In this document: positions 52,992 through 62,189 of the stretch, one piece after another | Numbering within the stretch: the stretch's first letter is position 1 | Layout of the letters: every line of letters begins with the position of its first letter | NCBI GenBank assembly: GCA_016841665.1 | Contig: JAENYT010000001.1 | Span: 406,464-470,463 of the forward strand | DNA length: 64,000 nt | Source of the DNA: Methanobacteriota archaeon | Lineage (GTDB): Archaea > Halobacteriota > Methanomicrobia > Methanomicrobiales > Methanomicrobiaceae | Direction: 5' to 3' | Made by a program: the position numbers and the translations under genes | The notes under the pieces: model-generated | Database searches by the model: none | Seen by the model: the letters and a program-made list of their open reading frames with translations, nothing else | Told to the model about the DNA's origin: nothing

Positions 52992-55211
52992 ATGAAGAGA
53001 ATATCCCAGGAATGTACCTCCCCTGTACCGGAACGGCTCTCAGGTCTCGTTGATCTCTCCTATAATCTCTGGTGGAGCTGGAATCCGGATGCAAAGGCCT
53101 TGTTCGACGAATTGAACCCGCAGGGGTGGATGGACAGCGGGCATAACCCGGTGAGAATGCTCCGGCAGCTCCCTGATGAGTTCCTGAAATGTGCCCTGAA
53201 AAATCGCCAGTACCTGCGAAAATACGACTCGGTGATGGACGCGTTTCTGCGCCTGAAACAATCTGGGGGCACATGGTTCGCAGGCCATATATCGGGTTCT
53301 GAACACCGGCCCATCGCCTATTTTTCCGCGGAATACGGGCTGCTGTCGTCACTGCCATTTTTTGCCGGCGGGCTGGGCTTCCTCGCAGGCGACCATATCA
53401 AGGAATGCAGCGATCTCGGGGTGCCGATGGTCGCTGTGGGGCTGCTGTATTCGAAGGGGTATCTTCACCAGCGAATCGGGGAGGATGGATGGCAGCAGAA
53501 CGCTGAGGAGCATATCGATTTCTCTTCGGCACCTATCAGGAGAATCCTCGACGAAGAGGGACGTCCGCTCGTCGTCGAGATCCCCTTTATCGAACCCCGG
53601 ATATTCGTTGCAGGATGGCGGGCGAAGGTGGGCCGGGTTGACCTCCTCCTTCTCGACATGAATATCGAGGAGAACGATCCCGGGATCAGGAACATCACCT
53701 CGCGGCTGTATACCGGGGACGCAGAACGGCGCATTATGCAGGAGATCGTGCTCGGGATTGGCGGTATCAGGCTGCTCGAGCGAATTGGGGTTGGGTTTTC
53801 GGCGGTCCACCTCAATGAAGGGCATCCTGCATTCGCCCTGCTGGAATGGATCCGCATGCTCGTCGCAGACGGCCTCTCGTTTGATGCGGCAGCCGGACTG
53901 GTGATGAGATCCTCGGTGTTCACCACCCATACCCCGGTTCCCGCGGGGCACGATGTCTTCTCCTGCGAGTTGATCGGACGTCATTTCAGCCGTTTCTACC
54001 CGGAACTCGGCATTGACCGGGAACGGTTCTTCGGTCTCGGCGACCAGCCGGTGGAGGGGCACAGGGGATTTAACATGACAGCACTCGCGCTGCGCCTCTC
54101 CGCGCACAACAACGGGGTGAGCAGGATGAATGGGAATGTGTCCAGGGAGATGTGGAGCGCCCTCTGGCAGGAGATGGCAGAAGACCGGGATCCCATCGGC
54201 TATATCACCAACGGCATCCATATCAAGACCTGGCTCAATCCGGATCTGCGTGCGCTCATCGACCGGTACATGAATCCCTACTGCCCCCGGTGGCTCGAAA
54301 ACCACGACAATCCTGCATCCTGGCGGTTTATCAATCGTATTCCTGATGAAGAACTCTGGCATGTGCACCTCGCATTGAAGCGCAAACTGATCGACCGGAT
54401 TCGTGAATACAAACGACGGGATTGGGCGAACCAGAAGACGCACCGGGGAAGCGTGCTCGCCGGAGGAGCCCTGCTCGATCCGACCGTGCTGACCCTCGGT
54501 TTCGCGCGCCGGTTCACCACCTACAAGCGTGCGGGTCTCATATTTTCTGATCCCGAGCGCCTGAAATCGATACTCAACAATCCCTACAAGCCGGTGCAGA
54601 TCATCTTCGCCGGGAAGGCCCACCCGGCGGATGACGACGGGAAACGCATCATCCAGTCCCTTTACCACCTTGCACAGCAGCCCGAGTTCGGCGGCCGGAT
54701 CGCGTTTGTCGAGGATTATGGCGAGGAAATAGCCAAATACCTGGTCCATGGTGTCGATGTCTGGCTGAACAATCCGCTGCCCCCGATGGAGGCGAGCGGG
54801 ACGAGCGGCATGAAAGCCGCCCTCAACGGCGTGCTCAACCTCAGCATCCTCGACGGATGGTGGCTCGAGGGCTACAACGGAAGAAACGGATGGGCGTTTG
54901 GCGACGGGAGTAACCGCCCGGACCGCGACGCGGCCGATGCAGCAGCGATCTACGATATTCTCGAACAGCACGTGGTACCCCGCTACTACGCGGTTTCGGG
55001 CGACGGGGTGCCCCACGAATGGGTGAAGATGATGAAGGAGAGCATACAGAGCAACTGCCCCGCTTTCTCCGCCCGCCGGATGGTCAAGGAGTACGTGGCC
55101 CGCTATTACAGCCCTGCGATGGGGTGCGAGGAGCGTCGCCCATGCCTGGAATCGCCTCGACAGGCATACGAGCCGATGGAATACGTGGCCGACAGCTCCG
55201 AATACCGGTGA
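52992..55211 (+). CDS. glgP: Archaeal-type alpha-glucan (glycogen/maltodextrin) phosphorylase
   Basis: A 739-residue GT35 phosphorylase releasing glucose 1-phosphate from alpha-1,4 glucans. It has the DUF3417 N-terminal domain (LSGLVDLSYNLWWSWNPDA), PIAYFSAEYGLLSSLPFFAGGLG, VHLNEGHPAFALLE, HTPVPAGHD, and the PLP-lysine loop EASGTSGMKAALNG. Length is shorter than some relatives (about 820) but all active-site blocks are present. It mobilises a storage polysaccharide. Confidence 0.93.
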   Translation: MKRISQECTSPVPERLSGLVDLSYNLWWSWNPDAKALFDELNPQGWMDSGHNPVRMLRQLPDEFLKCALKNRQYLRKYDSVMDAFLRLKQSGGTWFAGHISGSEHRPIAYFSAEYGLLSSLPFFAGGLGFLAGDHIKECSDLGVPMVAVGLLYSKGYLHQRIGEDGWQQNAEEHIDFSSAPIRRILDEEGRPLVVEIPFIEPRIFVAGWRAKVGRVDLLLLDMNIEENDPGIRNITSRLYTGDAERRIMQEIVLGIGGIRLLERIGVGFSAVHLNEGHPAFALLEWIRMLVADGLSFDAAAGLVMRSSVFTTHTPVPAGHDVFSCELIGRHFSRFYPELGIDRERFFGLGDQPVEGHRGFNMTALALRLSAHNNGVSRMNGNVSREMWSALWQEMAEDRDPIGYITNGIHIKTWLNPDLRALIDRYMNPYCPRWLENHDNPASWRFINRIPDEELWHVHLALKRKLIDRIREYKRRDWANQKTHRGSVLAGGALLDPTVLTLGFARRFTTYKRAGLIFSDPERLKSILNNPYKPVQIIFAGKAHPADDDGKRIIQSLYHLAQQPEFGGRIAFVEDYGEEIAKYLVHGVDVWLNNPLPPMEASGTSGMKAALNGVLNLSILDGWWLEGYNGRNGWAFGDGSNRPDRDAADAAAIYDILEQHVVPRYYAVSGDGVPHEWVKMMKESIQSNCPAFSARRMVKEYVARYYSPAMGCEERRPCLESPRQAYEPMEYVADSSEYR

Positions 55212-55247
55212 GTACAGCGGCCGGTGTCACGTGCCCCGGGGTTCGCA

Positions 55248-56156
55248 TCAAGCGTCCAGGATCTCTCGGATGAGTCCGGCAGCGGCACTGCTCGGGGCAT
55301 CGAGGGCATGGAGGGTGATCCTGTCCGGGGAGGCGACGCCCATGGCCAACGCTGCCGCCCGGGCGATCTGTTCCTGGGCAAAGATCGGCCCCCGCATGAC
55401 CTCCCGGGTGGATCCGTGCAGCCTGAGCAGTGCCACACCCACGGCATCCACGGCAACCCTGTCGGTGCCGGCGATGAACAGATCCGGATTGATGACGGTC
55501 CCCTGTTCCGGGCCCCCGGTCGAGAATCCTTTCCGGGCGTCCATGAGCACAAGATCGGGTGCATACGCGCTGTTGATCTCGGCGATCATCAGCCGCTGTG
55601 CAGGCGAAGTGTGCAATTCCTGCATGTAATTGTAGCCGTCCTCCGGATCGTACTTGGCCACCATCCCGACCGAGTTTTTCAGGGACATGGTGAAGTGTCC
55701 GCCGAACCTGTGGGTCTTCATGCAGCAGGTCTGGACGACCACGTCGGATTCGAGGAAAAGGCGTGCGATGGGAAATCCCCTGCGCCAGTGAAAGCCGTCT
55801 CTCTGAACCTTCGCCCAGCCCTCTCTCCCGAGATCATCGAGAATGATGACCGAAAACTCCTTCTCCTTGGCCAGATCGTACACGCCGCACTGCTCCAGCA
55901 CCCGGGCCGTGACTCCCATGCCGCTTCGCTCCGCGAGGACTATCTCCTCCGGATCGCCGCCTGCGATGATGTCGATAATCGCGCCCAGCGTGCCCGGATC
56001 CGTCGATGCGGGATAGGGGTCCGCGCTATTGAAATTTGCCTTGATAGCGACGGTTTTCCCTGCGAGATCCTGCACCGGGAACCGTGACAGCAGTGTCTCC
56101 AGTCCTCGCCGCAGGTCGTCTCCGCCGATCAGAAACACGTCCGCGTTAGCCTTCAT
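55248..56156 (-). CDS. DUF362 family protein
   Basis: A 302-residue protein with DUF362 signatures VAIKANFNSADPYPASTDP, EIVLAERSG, MKTHRFGGHFTMSLKNSVG and GTDRVAVDAVGVALL. Many relatives carry a ferredoxin domain, but this one has no CxxCxxC cluster. The biochemical role of the family is not established. It is convergent with glgP. Confidence 0.85.
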   Translation of the reverse strand: MKANADVFLIGGDDLRRGLETLLSRFPVQDLAGKTVAIKANFNSADPYPASTDPGTLGAIIDIIAGGDPEEIVLAERSGMGVTARVLEQCGVYDLAKEKEFSVIILDDLGREGWAKVQRDGFHWRRGFPIARLFLESDVVVQTCCMKTHRFGGHFTMSLKNSVGMVAKYDPEDGYNYMQELHTSPAQRLMIAEINSAYAPDLVLMDARKGFSTGGPEQGTVINPDLFIAGTDRVAVDAVGVALLRLHGSTREVMRGPIFAQEQIARAAALAMGVASPDRITLHALDAPSSAAAGLIREILDA

Positions 56157-56408
56157 CGGCGGGGTATTGCCATGTCCTCGTATTTGAATTCTCTTCCCCT
56201 CCCCAAAATTCCGGGAGGAAAAGGAGGCGGCAAAGTCGCGGGCGGTCTCGTCACCCGCGTTCCGGGATCACGATGCGATGGCGATCGGCTCGCCCCCACA
56301 TCGGGGAGTTCGCCTTTCCCGGTCGGTGCATGCCATTTCTTCGATCGATCCCTGGGTAATTCGCCGAATTACTCCTGCAGGGAAGGGGTGGGGAACCAGA
56401 TTCTCAAA

Positions 56409-56672
56409 TTATTCCGTCTCCATGCCTGCATCATGCAGGGCATCACCGATACGCTGCCGCAGGGCGGTGTCGCCGAGTGCATGGTCCAGCATGGGATATT
56501 TTCCGACAAGGGCGAGAGGTTTGAATACAACCGGAGGATTTTCTGCTGCTTCGTTCGCCTCCGTTCCTGGTGCAATCACCTTGATGGTGCCGTCGCCCCA
56601 TACCGCAACGTTTCCGTACCCCTGCGCATCCCACAATTTTCTGATGATCTCGTCAATACTGAGCATGGGCAT
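56409..56672 (-). CDS. Small hypothetical protein
   Basis: An 87-residue acidic soluble protein (SIDEIIRKLWDAQGYGNVAVWGDGTIKVIAPG). A start at ATG 56672 or two codons later is possible. No family recognised; the upstream 250 bases to the DUF362 gene contain no other supported gene. Confidence 0.5.
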   Translation of the reverse strand: MPMLSIDEIIRKLWDAQGYGNVAVWGDGTIKVIAPGTEANEAAENPPVVFKPLALVGKYPMLDHALGDTALRQRIGDALHDAGMETE

Positions 56673-56861
56673 TCATTGGATTCCCTCTATTTGTCAGCAT
56701 CGTTTTCTTCGCGGGAGGGTCTCGCCGATGTTCGCAGTCCTCGTTGCCGGGCTTTTCCATTTTCGGTCGAAGGGCACGAACCAAACCGGACAGTATATGA
56801 ACTGCCCGGTTGATGGGTTTTCTACCGATACTGCCCCCGTACCAATCCCCCTGCCTGTCCC

Positions 56862-56870
56862 GTTATATGC
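56862..56870 (+). promoter_or_regulatory. TATA box of the USP-USP-GNAT gene
   Basis: GTTATATGC centred near 56866 predicts transcription start at or next to the ATG at 56889, a leaderless arrangement. Confidence 0.45.
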
Positions 56871-56888
56871 CGCCGTCCGGAGCACTCC

Positions 56889-58187
56889 ATGTTTGCCACC
56901 GTCCTGATACCCACCGATTTTTCCGAGTATTCTCGTGCCATCTTTGAGCGTGTCGACCAGATTCCCGGCATCGATGAAATCGTCCTCCTGCACGTGCTCG
57001 ACGCACCCCGTGCATCGACACAGTACTGGATCTCGGGGAGGATATTCGAATCGCCGCTTGATACGGCACGGAAGGAGCTCGAAGCACTGCGAAAGAACCT
57101 CGAAGCGCGGGGCATGCAGGTGCGCACCCGGCTCGAATTCATCGAGCACGGTGATGTCCCGCAGGCCATCATTGCCGTCGCCGACGAGGTCGGCGCCTCG
57201 CTCGTCGTGATGGGGGCCCGGGGACGGGGCATTGTCAGCGGGCTGATCCTTGGCAGCGTATCTTCGGGCGTGCTGCGCAGGAGTAAACGAAACGTGCTCA
57301 TCATGCACCCGGCACGCGACGGTGAAGGTGCCGATGTCAGGCCGCTTTTTTCACGTGTTCTCGCCCCGGTCGATTTTTCCAGGCCTACCGAGGAGATGAT
57401 GGTCTTTTTGCGGCAGATCGGCGGCCCGGAGGAGCTCATCCTGGTGCATGTCATCATGAGCGCCGAGTCGAGGAGCGAACTTGCGTTCTACGAAACCACT
57501 GCAGAGCGGCGTCTCGAACGGATGACCGCCGACATCGAAGAGGACGGGCGACGGGTAACGACGCTGGTGCGCACGGGCAGCCCGGTCGACGAGATCTGCG
57601 AGGTTGCCGATGCCGAGGACGTCTCCCTGATCATCATGCCCCGCTGCGGCAAGGCCGACTACGTGCGCAATGTGCAGCTGGGCAGCACTACGGCCGGTGT
57701 GGTGAAACGCACCCGGCATCCGGTGTTCGTGCTCTCCCCCCAGATCACCCTGGAGGTGCGGGCACGCGAGCTTGCCGTCGATGAATTCCACCTCGCCGAG
57801 GAGGTCTGGGAGCACTACCGCCAGCAGACTGCGGACCCGGCGACCGACCGCATCTTCGGCGTATTCGTGGAATCCATCCTCGCCGGTGTGGCCAGGTGCA
57901 GGCTTCATGCAGACGGCCTCGAGGTCGACGGCGTCTTTGTCCTCCCCGAGTTCAGGAAGCGGGGGTATGCCAGAATAGCGATGCAGGCGCTTCTCGATGC
58001 CTGCGGGGATGAAACACTCTACATGCACTCGACGCTCGAGCTTATTCCCTTCTATGAGACGTTCGGCTTTGTTGAGATACCGGAAAGCCAGCTTCCGCCG
58101 ACCATCAGGGAGCGCTTCCGGTTTGCACTGGGGGAGATGGAGGGCATGAACGTGCAGCCGATGCGGCGGGTTCCGGGAACAGAGTAA
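56889..58187 (+). CDS. Universal stress protein (two domains) fused to a GNAT acetyltransferase
   Basis: A 432-residue fusion. Residues ~1-140 and ~150-280 are two UspA domains; the first ends with the ATP-loop pattern GARGRGIVSGLILGSVSSGVLRRSK and the second has a weaker MPRCGKADYVRNVQLGSTTAGVVKR. Residues ~290-430 are a GNAT domain with the acetyl-CoA loop VFVLPEFRKRGYARIAMQALL and a final FYETFGFVEI. A nucleotide or stress signal sensed by the USP pair may control acetylation of proteins or small molecules; that is inference. Confidence 0.85.
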   Translation: MFATVLIPTDFSEYSRAIFERVDQIPGIDEIVLLHVLDAPRASTQYWISGRIFESPLDTARKELEALRKNLEARGMQVRTRLEFIEHGDVPQAIIAVADEVGASLVVMGARGRGIVSGLILGSVSSGVLRRSKRNVLIMHPARDGEGADVRPLFSRVLAPVDFSRPTEEMMVFLRQIGGPEELILVHVIMSAESRSELAFYETTAERRLERMTADIEEDGRRVTTLVRTGSPVDEICEVADAEDVSLIIMPRCGKADYVRNVQLGSTTAGVVKRTRHPVFVLSPQITLEVRARELAVDEFHLAEEVWEHYRQQTADPATDRIFGVFVESILAGVARCRLHADGLEVDGVFVLPEFRKRGYARIAMQALLDACGDETLYMHSTLELIPFYETFGFVEIPESQLPPTIRERFRFALGEMEGMNVQPMRRVPGTE

Positions 58188-58208
58188 AAAAGAATTGTTT
58201 GCTTTTAC

Positions 58209-58279
58209 GCCCCGGCCGGGATTTGAACCCGGGTCGAAAGCTCCGGAGGCTCTCAGGATATCCACTACCCTACCGGGAC
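58209..58279 (-). tRNA. tRNA-Arg (anticodon CCG)
   Basis: A 71-base cloverleaf on the minus strand: acceptor GTCCCGG pairs with CCGGGGC (one G-U), D arm GGGT...TCCT, anticodon stem AGAGC/GCTTT around loop CTCCGGA (anticodon CCG), a four-base variable loop, and T arm CCGGG-TTCAAAT-CCCGG. CCA is not encoded. It reads CGG codons. Confidence 0.9.
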
Positions 58280-58337
58280 TCCCTTTTCTATTGACTTCGC
58301 AGGTATAAAAGGCACACGCCGCCGCTCCTTGCAAAAA

Positions 58338-59363
58338 TCAGGGTTTCCTCTGGTAGAGGTACCAGATCTTGCATGCGCCCTCGTGGCTCACCATGCACGC
58401 ACCGACAGGTCTTCGGGGGGTGCATGCCTTGCCGAAGAGTTTGCAGTCGGTGGGTTGGGCCACGCCGCGCAACACCTGATCGCAGATGCAGGCCGAATGC
58501 GTGTCCACGTGCCGGATCTCGACATCGAACTTCTTCTGGGCATCATATGCCGAAAACTGCTCTTTCAGCCGCAGGCCTGATCTGGGAATGACCGGGAATC
58601 CCCGCCATTCCGCGTCAAAGGGCTCAAACACCTCAAACATCAGCGTTTTTGCCCTGACGTTGCCCTCCCTGCAGACCACCCGCGGATACGCGTTCTCCAC
58701 CTCGGCCCTTCCCTCGCGGACCTGGTTGACGAGCATCAGCAGCCCGAGCAGGATATCTTCGGGTTCAAAGCCGGCGACCACCTGGGGGACGGGGAATTGC
58801 TCGTATTCCTCGTAGCCCATCACGGCGCAGACATGACCGGGCAGCATGAACCCGTCCAGCTGCGCTTCTCCCTGCTCCAGCAGCCACTTCATCGCCGGAG
58901 GAACGAGGCGGTGAAGGCTCAGGATGCTGAAATTCTCAGGAGGCGACTGAAGAATGGTGGCGGCGACGGTGGGCGCCGTGGTCTCGAAGCCCACCGATAC
59001 GAACACCACCTCCCGGTCGGTCTTTTCCGCGATCTCCACGGCCTTGTGCACGCCCTGCACCACCCGCACATCACCCTCGCTGGAATCGAGCGATCCCTTC
59101 GACCCGGGAACCCGGAGGAGGTCGCCGTAGGTGGCAAGTATGCAGTCTTTCTCCGCAAGTTCGAGTGCGGCGTCGATCTCTCCCTGCGGCGTGATGCAGA
59201 CGGGACAGCCCGGTCCCATGACGATCTTGAGATCTTCGGGCAGCACGCTGCGCAGTCCGGACCGGGCGATGGACGCCTCATGGGTGCCGCAGATGTGCAT
59301 GAACGCATACTTCCTGTCCACCAGCACACTGAGCGCTTCGGTTATCTCTGTTCCCCGCGACAT
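58338..59363 (-). CDS. hypD: Hydrogenase maturation protein HypD
   Basis: A 341-residue HypD, the 4Fe-4S scaffold that assembles the Fe(CN)2CO unit of [NiFe]-hydrogenases with HypC. Conserved Cys motifs are MHICGTHE, GPGCPVCITP and the C-terminal ACICDQVLRG, DCKLFGKACTP and GACMVSHEGAC. ATG at 59363 is chosen; the longer frame continues into the divergent promoter region. No other hyp genes are adjacent. Confidence 0.95.
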   Translation of the reverse strand: MSRGTEITEALSVLVDRKYAFMHICGTHEASIARSGLRSVLPEDLKIVMGPGCPVCITPQGEIDAALELAEKDCILATYGDLLRVPGSKGSLDSSEGDVRVVQGVHKAVEIAEKTDREVVFVSVGFETTAPTVAATILQSPPENFSILSLHRLVPPAMKWLLEQGEAQLDGFMLPGHVCAVMGYEEYEQFPVPQVVAGFEPEDILLGLLMLVNQVREGRAEVENAYPRVVCREGNVRAKTLMFEVFEPFDAEWRGFPVIPRSGLRLKEQFSAYDAQKKFDVEIRHVDTHSACICDQVLRGVAQPTDCKLFGKACTPRRPVGACMVSHEGACKIWYLYQRKP

Positions 59364-59370
59364 AACATCC

Positions 59371-59405
59371 CATATATATACGGATTCCAGACAAAAAATA
59401 TACAC
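59371..59405. promoter_or_regulatory. Overlapping divergent promoters of mscS and hypD
   Basis: On the plus strand CATATATATA (59371-59380), centred near 59376, fits a leaderless start at the mscS ATG (59407). On the minus strand GTGTATATTTTTT (59394-59405) fits a start near 59374, about 11 bases before the hypD ATG (59363). The two promoters interlock, so polymerase on one should block the other. Confidence 0.5.
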
Positions 59406-59406
59406 T

Positions 59407-60438
59407 ATGGCTGACCTTTTGGTTGGGGCACTCATTATTCTCGGGGGATTGGTCGGTTCTCTGGTTGCCTACCAGATATACCGCTGGCTTTCGACGCGGG
59501 CGGACCTGACCGAGTCCCAGTTCGACGACATCCTCGTTCTCGCCGTGGGAAGACCGCTCATCATCGGCATTGTTGCAGTCTCCCTCTATGTGGCCGTCAC
59601 GGTGGTCGACCTCCCCCAGCAATACGAGTGGATCAAGAACAGCAAGTATCTCGGCGCATTTTTCATCATCCTCGGAGCATGGGTTATTTCCACGTTTGTG
59701 CAAAACCTGCTCGTCCTCTATGGGAAGTGGATGGCCGCCAAAATCGAGGGAGATATGGATGACCGGATCATCGCATTTCTCGAGCATGCCGCACGCTACG
59801 TCATCTGGTTTATTGCCTTCCTGCTCGTGCTCAGCTATCTCGGGATCGATATTACCCCGCTCATCGCCGGGGCGGGAATCTTTGGTCTGGCAATCGCTCT
59901 CGCCGCACAGGACCTGATATCAAACTTTTTCGGCGGGGCGCTCATCCTCATCGACAAGCCCTTCAAAATGAACGATCGGGTGAAGATCGAGGGATATCTC
60001 GGGGATGTGCTCAGTATCGGCCCAAGGAGCACCCGCATCAAGACGCTCGATCACCAGCTGCTCACAATCCCGAACTCGAAGATCGCCAACAGCATCATCA
60101 CCAACTACGCGATGCCCGATGTCAAGCTGAAGATCAAGATACCGGTGTCGGTGGCCTACGGGAGCGATGTACGGCGGGTCAAGGAGATCCTCCTCGAGAT
60201 CGCCAACGAAGCCGCAGAGGCATCAAACTATGTCCTCTGGGATCCCGCACCGAGCGTCTATTTCCTCGAGTACGGGGCTTCAAGCCTTGATTTCATGATG
60301 GTGCTCTGGGCAAAGGAGTTCAATATGGCCTGGGATGTCAAGGATCACATCAATTACTGCATCGATGAGCGTTTCACCGCGGAAGGGATCGAGATACCCT
60401 TCCCCCAGATGGACGTCCACATCAGGGACCAGTCCTGA
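59407..60438 (+). CDS. MscS-family mechanosensitive channel, second copy
   Basis: A 343-residue channel with four to five hydrophobic helices, the pore helix GAGIFGLAIALAAQDLISNFFGGALI, the beta domain DKPFKMNDRVKIEGYLGDV and TLDHQLLTIPNSKIANS, and a C-terminal alpha-beta domain. ATG at 59407 is chosen from the promoter position; an upstream in-frame extension overlaps hypD. It has an extra helix or two before the pore compared with the other mscS at 23.7-24.6 kb. Confidence 0.92.
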   Translation: MADLLVGALIILGGLVGSLVAYQIYRWLSTRADLTESQFDDILVLAVGRPLIIGIVAVSLYVAVTVVDLPQQYEWIKNSKYLGAFFIILGAWVISTFVQNLLVLYGKWMAAKIEGDMDDRIIAFLEHAARYVIWFIAFLLVLSYLGIDITPLIAGAGIFGLAIALAAQDLISNFFGGALILIDKPFKMNDRVKIEGYLGDVLSIGPRSTRIKTLDHQLLTIPNSKIANSIITNYAMPDVKLKIKIPVSVAYGSDVRRVKEILLEIANEAAEASNYVLWDPAPSVYFLEYGASSLDFMMVLWAKEFNMAWDVKDHINYCIDERFTAEGIEIPFPQMDVHIRDQS

Positions 60439-60450
60439 ACGATCCCCCGC

Positions 60451-60459
60451 TCTTTTTTG
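60451..60459 (+). terminator. T-run terminator after mscS
   Basis: TCTTTTTTGG follows the mscS stop by 14 bases, in the gap to the convergent regulator gene. Confidence 0.4.
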
Positions 60460-60462
60460 GGC

Positions 60463-60756
60463 CTACTTTATATCGTCGGGGCATACGGTCTCTTTATCGG
60501 GCATATCCTTCTGCTCGCGCAGCTGAGGGTACTCGCGATCGAGGGCATCCCTGATCTCTTCGGTGGTTTTCCCCTCTTGAACGTAGCCATCGATTTTTTC
60601 CATGAGCAACAGGGCATCAGGCGTATAGTACCTGGTCTCCCCGTCTGTCGCATAGGTGAGAAACTCATCGAATGTCTGTGCATATTCTGCGACCGTCTGT
60701 TCAGGGATACCCGTGCGCCGGGCAATGTCGGAGATGCGGAAGTAATCGATCCTCAT
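60463..60756 (-). CDS. MerR-like helix-turn-helix protein
   Basis: A 97-residue protein whose first ~70 residues match the MerR DNA-binding domain: FRISDIARRTGIPEQTVAEYAQ, a wing with RYYTPDALLLMEKIDG, and GKTTEEIRDAL. There is no metal-binding cysteine and the effector domain is only a short acidic tail. Probable regulator of neighbouring genes. Confidence 0.75.
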   Translation of the reverse strand: MRIDYFRISDIARRTGIPEQTVAEYAQTFDEFLTYATDGETRYYTPDALLLMEKIDGYVQEGKTTEEIRDALDREYPQLREQKDMPDKETVCPDDIK

Positions 60757-60814
60757 CGTCGTATCGTATCATCGGGGTGCTGCTATAAAACAATGCCCCT
60801 TGTGGATATCCTGC

Positions 60815-61750
60815 TCAGGCCGCAACGAAGAATATTCCCCGTTCTTCCCGCCTTTCCACGATCTCGCCATCTTCCAACAGAACCTGGATGTACTTGTTGA
60901 TCTCGTTTGGATGCAGCCCGAACATCGCCGCAAGGTCGTCGACGGTGCAGGGCCGGCGGCGTATGGTCTGCAGGACGGCATCGCGGATATCGCCGGAAAA
61001 GCTGGGGATCTCGGTACGCGAGGCGGGGCGGCCGATCAGTTCCGCGCCGGGCACATGGAGCGAGGCGACCACATGGGCCAGTTCTTCTGCGGTTGCAGGG
61101 CGGATCCAGTCCACCACGCCCGGCCGGTCGAGGGTGTTGATCTGGATTTTTTCGGGGCGTATCTTCTCGATTGCACTCTTTAGTGCGGCGAGTTCCTCGT
61201 CGGTGTTGTTGATGCCGGGGACGATGAACACCTCAAGCCAGATATCCCCGGAGAATTCCTCCCTCAGTGAGATGAGGCCGGATATGATCTTCCCAATGTC
61301 GAGGTTCCGGTGGGGCCGGTCGATCCTCCTGAATACCCTGTCGGTTGCGGCATCGAGTGAAGGGATGATTACATCTGCATCGAGCACCTCGTCCCTGACA
61401 CTTTTTTCGTAAAAAAGGCAGCCATTGGTGAGCACCGCGATGCGGTAAGCAGGATAGTGCTCCCTGATATGCCTGATGATGACGCCGATACCGGAATGAA
61501 GCGTCGGTTCGCCGGAGCCCGAGAAGGTGATATAGTCGAGTGCGGGCTTATCCTTGAGAAAATCATCCAGTTCTGCGAGCACGCGATCGGTCGGCACATA
61601 CTCGCGCTGCTCGACGGTGAGGTCGGTGGTTGCCCCGCACTCGCAGTAGATACAGTTAAGGCTGCAGGTCTTGTGGGGAACGAGATCGATACCCAGCGAC
61701 ACCCCCAGCCGTCTCGAGGGCACCGGGCCGAAAAGGTAACGATAATTCAT
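60815..61750 (-). CDS. Radical SAM protein with C-terminal winged helix
   Basis: A 311-residue radical SAM enzyme. The 4Fe-4S site is CSLNCIYCECG (CxxxCxxC), followed by the SAM-binding TFSGSGEPTLH and a conserved core of about 215 residues. The last ~70 residues are a winged-helix domain (DAVLQTIRRRPCTVDDLAAMFG and EINKYIQVLLEDGEIVERR). The reaction is not known. It is divergent from the NifX-type gene. Confidence 0.88.
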   Translation of the reverse strand: MNYRYLFGPVPSRRLGVSLGIDLVPHKTCSLNCIYCECGATTDLTVEQREYVPTDRVLAELDDFLKDKPALDYITFSGSGEPTLHSGIGVIIRHIREHYPAYRIAVLTNGCLFYEKSVRDEVLDADVIIPSLDAATDRVFRRIDRPHRNLDIGKIISGLISLREEFSGDIWLEVFIVPGINNTDEELAALKSAIEKIRPEKIQINTLDRPGVVDWIRPATAEELAHVVASLHVPGAELIGRPASRTEIPSFSGDIRDAVLQTIRRRPCTVDDLAAMFGLHPNEINKYIQVLLEDGEIVERREERGIFFVAA

Positions 61751-61838
61751 GGTTTTGGGTCAGGTAGTGTTTCGATCACTAGTTATTTAGTTCTGCGTGC
61801 TTACCACTAGAGAAATAACCGATTTGGGGTAAAATAAC

Positions 61839-62174
61839 ATGAAATTGTGCATAACTGCGAAAGGAGAATCACCTGATGCACAGGTGGAGGAGCGGTTCGG
61901 CCGGGCACCCTTTTTTATTTTTCACGATACCGAACAGGATACCTATACGGCAGAAGCAAACACTTTTGCCGATGCTGCCGGGGGAGTCGGGCCGCGGTCG
62001 GCGCAGGTGCTCATCGACCACGGCGCCACCGTTCTCGTCACCGGCCAGCTGGGAGGCAATGCCCGCCGTGTGCTTGAAGGCGCAGGTATCGAGGTATACC
62101 AGGCAGCCGCCGGGAGCACGGTGCGTGAGGCGATGGCAGCATATCGTGAGAACAAGCTCAACCGCATCCTGTGA
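61839..62174 (+). CDS. NifX/ORP-type dinitrogenase iron-molybdenum cofactor-binding protein
   Basis: A 111-residue single-domain member of the NifX/NifY/ORP family, with VEERFGRAPFFIFHD, GVGPRSAQVLIDHGATVLVTGQ and GGNARRVLEGAGIEVYQ. Family members bind Fe-Mo or Mo-Cu clusters. No nif genes are present here. It starts an operon with two MinD-ferredoxin proteins. Confidence 0.9.
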   Translation: MKLCITAKGESPDAQVEERFGRAPFFIFHDTEQDTYTAEANTFADAAGGVGPRSAQVLIDHGATVLVTGQLGGNARRVLEGAGIEVYQAAAGSTVREAMAAYRENKLNRIL

Positions 62175-62189
62175 GGTGTGCTGCAGCGT

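Noticed and set aside
53349..55016. A 555-residue minus-strand open frame
   Set aside because: It lies antisense to glgP, whose active-site blocks are all intact.
57351..58334. A 327-residue minus-strand frame running through the tRNA
   Set aside because: It overlaps the tRNA-Arg and is antisense to the USP-GNAT gene.
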